NCBI GenBank assembly: GCA_046565865.1
Contig: JBKHXU010000020.1
Coordinates: 1-18,634, forward strand
Length of the DNA stretch: 18,634 nucleotides
Direction of reading: 5' to 3'
Source of the DNA: JBKHXU01 sp046565865
GTDB taxonomy: Bacteria; Pseudomonadota; Gammaproteobacteria; Acidiferrobacterales; Sulfurifustaceae
Under the pieces are notes generated by a model, which did not search any database, was not told the origin of the DNA, and saw nothing but the letters and a program-made list of their open reading frames with translations. The translations under genes were made by a program, and so were the position numbers. Positions 14,071 through 18,634 of the stretch are shown piece by piece (the stretch's first letter is position 1; each line of letters begins with the position of its first letter).

Positions 14071-14940
14071 ATGAGCAAAATCGAAAAGGCGCTTACGCGG
14101 GCGCGGTCGGAACGGACGCTTTCCGTCGTTCCCGCATCGCCTAAGAAATCGACCGAGATCGCTACGCGCGCGCCGCTGCCCACCGCGGCGGCCGGCGCGG
14201 AGCTTGAGGCACGGGCGCGTGCGAGCGGCGCGATCGTGGCGATGCGCGAGACGGCGCCGCGAACCCGGTCGGAGCTGGAGGCGGCGCGCGTCATCTCGCC
14301 CGAGATGGGAGAGAATCCGACGGTCAAGGCGTTTCGCGAGATCCGAACGAAGATCCTGCAAAAGACGATGGGTAACAACGCCATCGTGATGGTCACTGGT
14401 GTTACCGCTCAGAGCGGTACGACGTTCGTTTCCGTCAATCTCGGCGCGGCGTTCGCGTTTGACGAAGGCAAGACCGCGCTGGTGATCGATTGCAACCTGC
14501 GCAATCCGCAGCTGCAGCGGTTGGTGCGCGAGGAGAATCCGCCGGGACTTGCCGACTATCTGGAGAATCCGGATATGGACGCGGCCGACATTATCCACCC
14601 GGTCGGCATTGAGCGGCTGCGCGTCATTACCGCCGGCGGTCGGCGCGAGGCGCCCGGTGAGTACTTTACGTCGGAAAAGATGAAGCGGTTACTGGAGACG
14701 GTAAGGTGCCGTTATCCCGAGCGTTTTATCATCGTCGACTCACCGCCGATGACGGACTCGGCCGATACCCAGATTCTGGCGGATCTTTGCGATTACTTTA
14801 TCCTGGTCGTGCCCTACGGAACGGTCACCCGATCGCAGTTGGATCTGTGCGTCAAGGCAATGGATCGCAACAAGCTCATCGGTATGGTGTTCAACAACGA
14901 GCCTCGGCTTCCCGATTTTCCGAAGAAGAAAAAGAACTGA
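14071..14940 (+). CDS. Wzc/CpsD-like tyrosine kinase homologue of the EPS locus, Walker A lysine missing
   Basis: A 289-residue cytoplasmic P-loop protein, homologous to the bacterial tyrosine kinases that work with Wzz-like partners (XrtA-associated TIGR03018-like). An N-terminal variable region (1-80) precedes ENPTVKAFREIRTKI, typical of the group. The P-loop reads TGVTAQSGTTFVSVNLG (109-125): the residue expected to be Lys (GKT/GKS) is Thr117, codon ACG. Walker A' (ALVIDCNLRNPQL, Asp140) and Walker B (FIIVDSPP, Asp223) remain. The C-terminus is PDFPKKKKN with no tyrosine cluster. It may bind nucleotide weakly or act as a regulatory partner; I recall GTS/GTT variants in related proteins, so this may be a clade trait. 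Confidence 0.87.
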   Translation: MSKIEKALTRARSERTLSVVPASPKKSTEIATRAPLPTAAAGAELEARARASGAIVAMRETAPRTRSELEAARVISPEMGENPTVKAFREIRTKILQKTMGNNAIVMVTGVTAQSGTTFVSVNLGAAFAFDEGKTALVIDCNLRNPQLQRLVREENPPGLADYLENPDMDAADIIHPVGIERLRVITAGGRREAPGEYFTSEKMKRLLETVRCRYPERFIIVDSPPMTDSADTQILADLCDYFILVVPYGTVTRSQLDLCVKAMDRNKLIGMVFNNEPRLPDFPKKKKN

Positions 14941-14980
14941 GGGCGTGGCGTTACCTCGCACCGCCCGGAGCGATTCATCC

Positions 14981-16321
14981 ATGCAACTACGAATAGCGTC
15001 CCGATTTGCGGCGCGAGGCGCCACGATCGTTATGGCCGCACTGGCGGCCGCTGGCGTTGCGAGCGCTGCGCAAACGGACTACGGCATCGGCCATGCCGGG
15101 GAGTACACGAGCAATGTGCGGCGTACGCAGTCGAATGCCGAGGATGAATGGATCAACAGCGTCATTGCCGGGTTTACCTATACCGAGAACACGCAAGATT
15201 TGGCCGCGTTTGTCACGGGCCAAGCGCAATACCGAAACTACAGCAGCAACACTTTCGGGGACGAGACGCTGTACTTTCTTAACTCCTCGCTGCTTTGGAC
15301 CATTTCGCCGCAACGTTTCACCTGGACGGTCGAAGATTCGTACCGCGAGATCACATTGGACACAACGGCGGCGGCCACTCCAACCAATCGCGCAGGCTCC
15401 AATGTCTTCAGCACGGGGCCTGACATCCGGTTCGAGATCAATCCGGTGAATGCGCTGGTGGTCAATGCGCGCTACGGGAACGTCTATGTGGGGGACACCG
15501 GTCTTGATAACAATCGCTACAGTGGACTCGTGGGGTGGGAATATCAGTCTTCCGCGGTCACGCAGTGGGCGTTGAACGCGCAGCAGACGTACGTCGACTA
15601 CGAGGACGATAGCGTCGCCCCGGACTACCGTCAAAACAACGTGTTCTTGCAAATGCTCAGACGATTTCCCCAGTCGCAGCTGCTGGTCGACCTTGGCAAG
15701 TCGAAGTTCGAGCGCGACGGTGGCAGCGAGGCGGACGGTTCGCTGCAGCGCCTCGAGTGGCGGCGCACATTGAGTGCAGTGTCGAACTTCGGACTGATTT
15801 TTGCGCGGGAGTTCCAGGATACGGGCGCGGACCTGCTCGGTTTGGTTACGAGTCCCGGAACGCCGGTGGGCGGCACCGCACCGCCTGCGGCCGCCACCAA
15901 TGTTATTACCGGCGACCTATACTATAGTCGGCGCGCCGATTTGTTTTACAGCCGCCAGGACGGGCGTTTTGCATGGAACATGCGCGCCACGGGCAGGGAA
16001 CTCGATTTTCAGACCCTTGCACAGGATCGGCGCGAGGCAGGATTGAACTTGAGCGCGACGTACAATTACTCCGCGGTCGGGGCAGTGTCGCTTCTGGGAC
16101 AGTATCTGCGCTCCGACTTCGTCGATACAAACCGTGACGACGAAGACACGTCGGTGGCGCTGCGCTACACGTATCAGGCGCGGCGAAATCTGGGCATGAT
16201 GATCGAGGGTCGGCGCATCGCGCGGTCCAGCACCGATCCGTTGAGCGAGTACGTCGACAAGCGCGCGCTGTTCACGATCCAGTACACGACCGGACCGCTG
16301 TACGCGCCGTTCAACCAATAG
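14981..16321 (+). CDS. XrtA/PEP-CTERM-locus outer-membrane beta-barrel-like protein
   Basis: A 446-residue exported protein. ATG 14981 gives a signal peptide with a basic start, hydrophobic residues to about 30 and a likely cut after ASA; GGAG lies 10 bases before it. GTG 14945 is in frame but sits too close to any ribosome site. The mature part alternates polar and aromatic residues in many short strands (for example NALVVNARYGNVYV, AVSLLGQYLRSDF, SVALRYTYQARRN), and ends PLYAPFNQ without a clear terminal aromatic. The pattern and gene position match the PEP-CTERM-associated family TIGR03016. It may form or line the outer-membrane exit of the polymer; direct function is unknown. A Pro/Ala-rich loop near 285-305 is probably surface exposed. 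Confidence 0.8.
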   Translation: MQLRIASRFAARGATIVMAALAAAGVASAAQTDYGIGHAGEYTSNVRRTQSNAEDEWINSVIAGFTYTENTQDLAAFVTGQAQYRNYSSNTFGDETLYFLNSSLLWTISPQRFTWTVEDSYREITLDTTAAATPTNRAGSNVFSTGPDIRFEINPVNALVVNARYGNVYVGDTGLDNNRYSGLVGWEYQSSAVTQWALNAQQTYVDYEDDSVAPDYRQNNVFLQMLRRFPQSQLLVDLGKSKFERDGGSEADGSLQRLEWRRTLSAVSNFGLIFAREFQDTGADLLGLVTSPGTPVGGTAPPAAATNVITGDLYYSRRADLFYSRQDGRFAWNMRATGRELDFQTLAQDRREAGLNLSATYNYSAVGAVSLLGQYLRSDFVDTNRDDEDTSVALRYTYQARRNLGMMIEGRRIARSSTDPLSEYVDKRALFTIQYTTGPLYAPFNQ

Positions 16322-16324
16322 ACG

Positions 16325-17392
16325 ATGTATCTGGAATTCTTCAAGCTGCGCGATTTTCCGTTCCGGCTGACGCCGGATACGGAGTTTCTGTATATGAGCG
16401 AGGCGCACACCCGCGCCAAGGCTTACATGGACTATACGGTCTGGAACCGCGACGGTTTCGTCGTCATCACCGGCGAGATCGGATCGGGTAAGACCACGCT
16501 CATCCAAAAATTGCTGGCGGAGCTGGACGAGAACGTCGCCGTCGCCAAGATATTCCAAACCCAGCTCGACGAGACCGAGTTTTTGCAGGCGGTGCTGGTC
16601 GAGTTCGGCCTGAATCCGTTCAGCGCGAAAAAGGTCGAGCTGATCGACATGCTCAATACGTTTCTGGTCGAACAGTTCCACAGCGACAAGCAGTTGGTGC
16701 TGGTGGTGGACGACGCCCACAACCTGAGCGCCAAGGTGCTGGAAGAGATTCGTATGCTGTCCGGCTTGGAGACGCAGAAGGAAAAGGTGCTGCACGTCAT
16801 CCTGGTCGGCCAGCCGCCGTTGAACGAGTTGTTGGAGTCGCCGGAGCTAGAGCAGTTGTTGCAGCGGGTGCGCTTGCGCTACCACATCAAGTCGCTGTCC
16901 GAAGACGAGACGCGCGCCTACGTCATGCATCGGTTGCGTGTTGCCGGCATGGAGCGGGACGGATTGTTTGCGCCCGACACGTTCCCGCTCATCCAGAAAT
17001 ACACCGGCGGGTTGCCGCGCCTGATCAACACGCTGTGCGATACGGCGTTGGTATGCGCCTATGCCGACCGCGCGGAGAAGGTGACGGCGGCGGTCATCAG
17101 CAGCGCCGTCGAGGAGCTGCAGTGGTTGCCGTATGCGAAGCGCGTCAACCAGCGCCAGCAGCAACAACGTTCGCGCCCGCCGAACGGGGAGTATCAGGAC
17201 ATACTAAAGAATCATACGCGGGCACTGTTCAACGTCAGCGATCAAATGTCGCGGCTCGATGCACTGGTCCCGGCGTTGAACGCGCTGGCCGGTCGCATGG
17301 CCAGCATCGAGGAGTTGCTGCGCAACGTTCTGACCCGACAGACCGCGACCGGAGCCTCCGCGCCCGCGAAGAAGACCAGCGTCAAGGACTAG
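16325..17392 (+). CDS. XrtA-locus AAA ATPase, ExeA/GspA-like
   Basis: A 355-residue ATPase. It begins MYLEFFKLRDFPFRLTPDTE, the standard opening of the ExeA/TIGR03015-like group. Walker A is GEIGSGKTT (50-58), Walker B LVLVVDDAH (Asp129, Asp130), sensor VILVGQP (159-164) and the lid GLPRLINTLCDTAL near 235-250. A glutamine/arginine-rich linker leads to a helical tail (about 290-340). No membrane segment is evident, so it is probably cytoplasmic or peripheral. Relatives assemble secretion machinery or bind peptidoglycan; the substrate here is unknown. It starts three bases after the barrel gene and is six bases before the amidotransferase, so it belongs to the operon. Confidence 0.88.
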   Translation: MYLEFFKLRDFPFRLTPDTEFLYMSEAHTRAKAYMDYTVWNRDGFVVITGEIGSGKTTLIQKLLAELDENVAVAKIFQTQLDETEFLQAVLVEFGLNPFSAKKVELIDMLNTFLVEQFHSDKQLVLVVDDAHNLSAKVLEEIRMLSGLETQKEKVLHVILVGQPPLNELLESPELEQLLQRVRLRYHIKSLSEDETRAYVMHRLRVAGMERDGLFAPDTFPLIQKYTGGLPRLINTLCDTALVCAYADRAEKVTAAVISSAVEELQWLPYAKRVNQRQQQQRSRPPNGEYQDILKNHTRALFNVSDQMSRLDALVPALNALAGRMASIEELLRNVLTRQTATGASAPAKKTSVKD

Positions 17393-17398
17393 CGCGCG

Positions 17399-18634
17399 AT
17401 GTGCGGAATCGCGGGAGCGCTCAATCTGTTTCCCGGACCGCCGCCAACGCGGCAGTTGCTGACGCCGATGGCGCATGCATTGCGTCATCGTGGCCCGGAC
17501 GGGTTTGGCTACTACGAGGATGACGACGTCGGACTGGCGCACGCCCGCCTGAGCATCATCGATATCGCCGGCGGCGCGCAACCGATCCACAACGAGGATC
17601 GCAGCGTCTGGGTCGTGTTCAACGGCGAGATCTTTAATTACCTCGAGCTGCGGCGCGACCTCGAGGCCCGCGGTCACGCGTTTTACACGCACTCCGACAC
17701 CGAGGTCATCGTCCACGCCTACGAAGAGTACGGCGAGGATTTCGTCGGCGTCCTAAACGGACAATTCGCGATCGCCCTGTGGGACGCGCGCCGCAAGCGC
17801 CTGGTGTTGGCGCGCGACCGCGTCGGCATACGGCCGCTGTACTACACGCGCGTGCGCGATCGACTCTATTTCGCGTCGGAAGTGAAGGCGCTGTTCTCGG
17901 TGCCGGAGGTGCCGCGCCGGTTTGATCCGCAAGCGCTCGGTCAAATTTTCACGTACTGGTCGGTGTTGCCGCCGGCCACGCCTTTCGCTGGCATCGAGGC
18001 CCTGGGGCCCGGGCACATCGCGGTAGTCGAACACGGTCGGGTGCGGGTCAAGTGCTATTGGGACTGGGAGTTTCCGTCGCATCCAGTGCGGCCGCTGCGT
18101 GACGAGGTCGAGTATGCGGAAGAGCTGCGCGCACTGCTGATCGATGCCGTGCGTTTGCAACTGCGCGCCGACGTACCGGTCGGTGCCTATTTGAGCGGTG
18201 GCCTCGATTCATCCGTGATCACTGCATTGATCAAGCACTATTCCGACGCCCCGCTGCGGAGTTTCTCCGTCAGCTTCGCCGACGACGAATACGACGAGAG
18301 CGGCTACCAGCAGGAGCTCGTCGATCATCTCGGCACGACGCACAGCACCGTGCGCTGCACCCGCGCCGACATTGCCGCGGCGTTTCCGCAGGCCGTGTGG
18401 CATGCGGAGACCCCGATGGTTCGTACCGCGCCGGCGCCGTTGATGTTGTTATCGCGCGCTGTGCACGCGACTGGATTCAAGGTGGTATTGACCGGCGAGG
18501 GCGCGGACGAGGTCTTCGGTGGGTATGATTTGTTCAAAGAGGCAAAGATACGCCGGTTCTGGGCCGTGGCACCCGAATCGCGCATGCGCCCGGCGATATT
18601 GGCGAAGCTGTACCCGTATCTGCGCCACTCGCCC
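17399..18634 (+). CDS. Asparagine-synthase-like amidotransferase of the EPS locus (3' end beyond window)
   Basis: 412 codons without a stop; the gene runs off the window. The protein begins MCGIAGALNLF, with Cys2 as the glutaminase nucleophile, followed by RHRGPDG, FNGEIFNYLELR and SDTEVI of the class II amidotransferase domain (to about 200). The synthetase domain carries the ATP pyrophosphatase loop SGGLDSS (266-272) and LTGEGADEVFGGYD. Its position directly after the XrtA-type ATPase suggests the exosortase A-associated amidotransferase group (TIGR03108-like), thought to amidate a sugar or polymer precursor. A plain asparagine synthase AsnB cannot be excluded without the C-terminus. Confidence 0.9.
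   Translation, partial: MCGIAGALNLFPGPPPTRQLLTPMAHALRHRGPDGFGYYEDDDVGLAHARLSIIDIAGGAQPIHNEDRSVWVVFNGEIFNYLELRRDLEARGHAFYTHSDTEVIVHAYEEYGEDFVGVLNGQFAIALWDARRKRLVLARDRVGIRPLYYTRVRDRLYFASEVKALFSVPEVPRRFDPQALGQIFTYWSVLPPATPFAGIEALGPGHIAVVEHGRVRVKCYWDWEFPSHPVRPLRDEVEYAEELRALLIDAVRLQLRADVPVGAYLSGGLDSSVITALIKHYSDAPLRSFSVSFADDEYDESGYQQELVDHLGTTHSTVRCTRADIAAAFPQAVWHAETPMVRTAPAPLMLLSRAVHATGFKVVLTGEGADEVFGGYDLFKEAKIRRFWAVAPESRMRPAILAKLYPYLRHSP

Noticed and set aside
14945..14980. GTG 14945 as start of the barrel-like protein
   Set aside because: No room for a ribosome site, and the added residues would disturb a good signal peptide starting at ATG 14981.
1..18634. CRISPR arrays, insertion sequences, prophage or toxin-antitoxin genes
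   Set aside because: No regularly spaced repeats, transposase or integrase motifs, or recognisable toxin pairs were seen on either strand.

Overview
The window is GC-rich bacterial chromosome with dense genes and no mobile element, CRISPR array or rRNA that I can see. The block mltD-gloB-methyltransferase(yafS-like)-rnhA-dnaQ (about 194-4621) matches a neighbourhood known from E. coli and other Gammaproteobacteria. Together with the XrtA/PEP-CTERM-type exopolysaccharide genes later in the window, it suggests an environmental gammaproteobacterium, or possibly a close betaproteobacterial relative. The organism assignment is inference.

Layout. (1) 1-197: tail of an oligopeptide-type ABC transporter ATPase. 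(2) 194-2537, minus strand: gloB, then the lipoprotein murein transglycosylase mltD, which also has its own promoter. (3) 2536-4621, plus strand: methyltransferase, rnhA and dnaQ, closed by an intrinsic terminator. (4) 4659-5504, minus strand: an exported metallo-beta-lactamase-fold hydrolase. (5) 5597-7411, plus strand: an ABC-2 exporter pair and a 75-residue protein. (6) A minus-strand tRNA-Val(CAC) gene with a good sigma70 promoter, then gltX on the plus strand. (7) From about 9006 to the window end: an exopolysaccharide (EPS) synthesis and export locus.

The EPS locus contains, in order, a polyprenyl-phosphate sugar-1-phosphate transferase, a J-domain membrane protein on the opposite strand, a Wza-like export lipoprotein, a Wzz-like chain-length protein, a Wzc/CpsD-like kinase homologue, an outer-membrane beta-barrel-like protein, an ExeA-like AAA ATPase and the start of an asparagine-synthase-like amidotransferase. 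The last six form a tight plus-strand operon with gaps of 0-40 bases. This gene set is the one usually found beside exosortase A (XrtA), the sorting enzyme for PEP-CTERM proteins. The exosortase itself, its substrates, the polymerase and the flippase are not in the window and would be expected downstream. In the inferred pathway, the transferase loads the first sugar onto undecaprenyl phosphate, the chain-length and kinase pair control polymer length, and the export lipoprotein with the barrel-like protein carries the polymer across the outer membrane.

The points most worth a second look are a near-consensus sigma54 promoter before the first EPS gene, loss of the Walker A lysine in the kinase homologue, an unusual J-domain/membrane/tandem-repeat protein inside the EPS locus, and overlapping start codons of the divergent gloB and methyltransferase genes.
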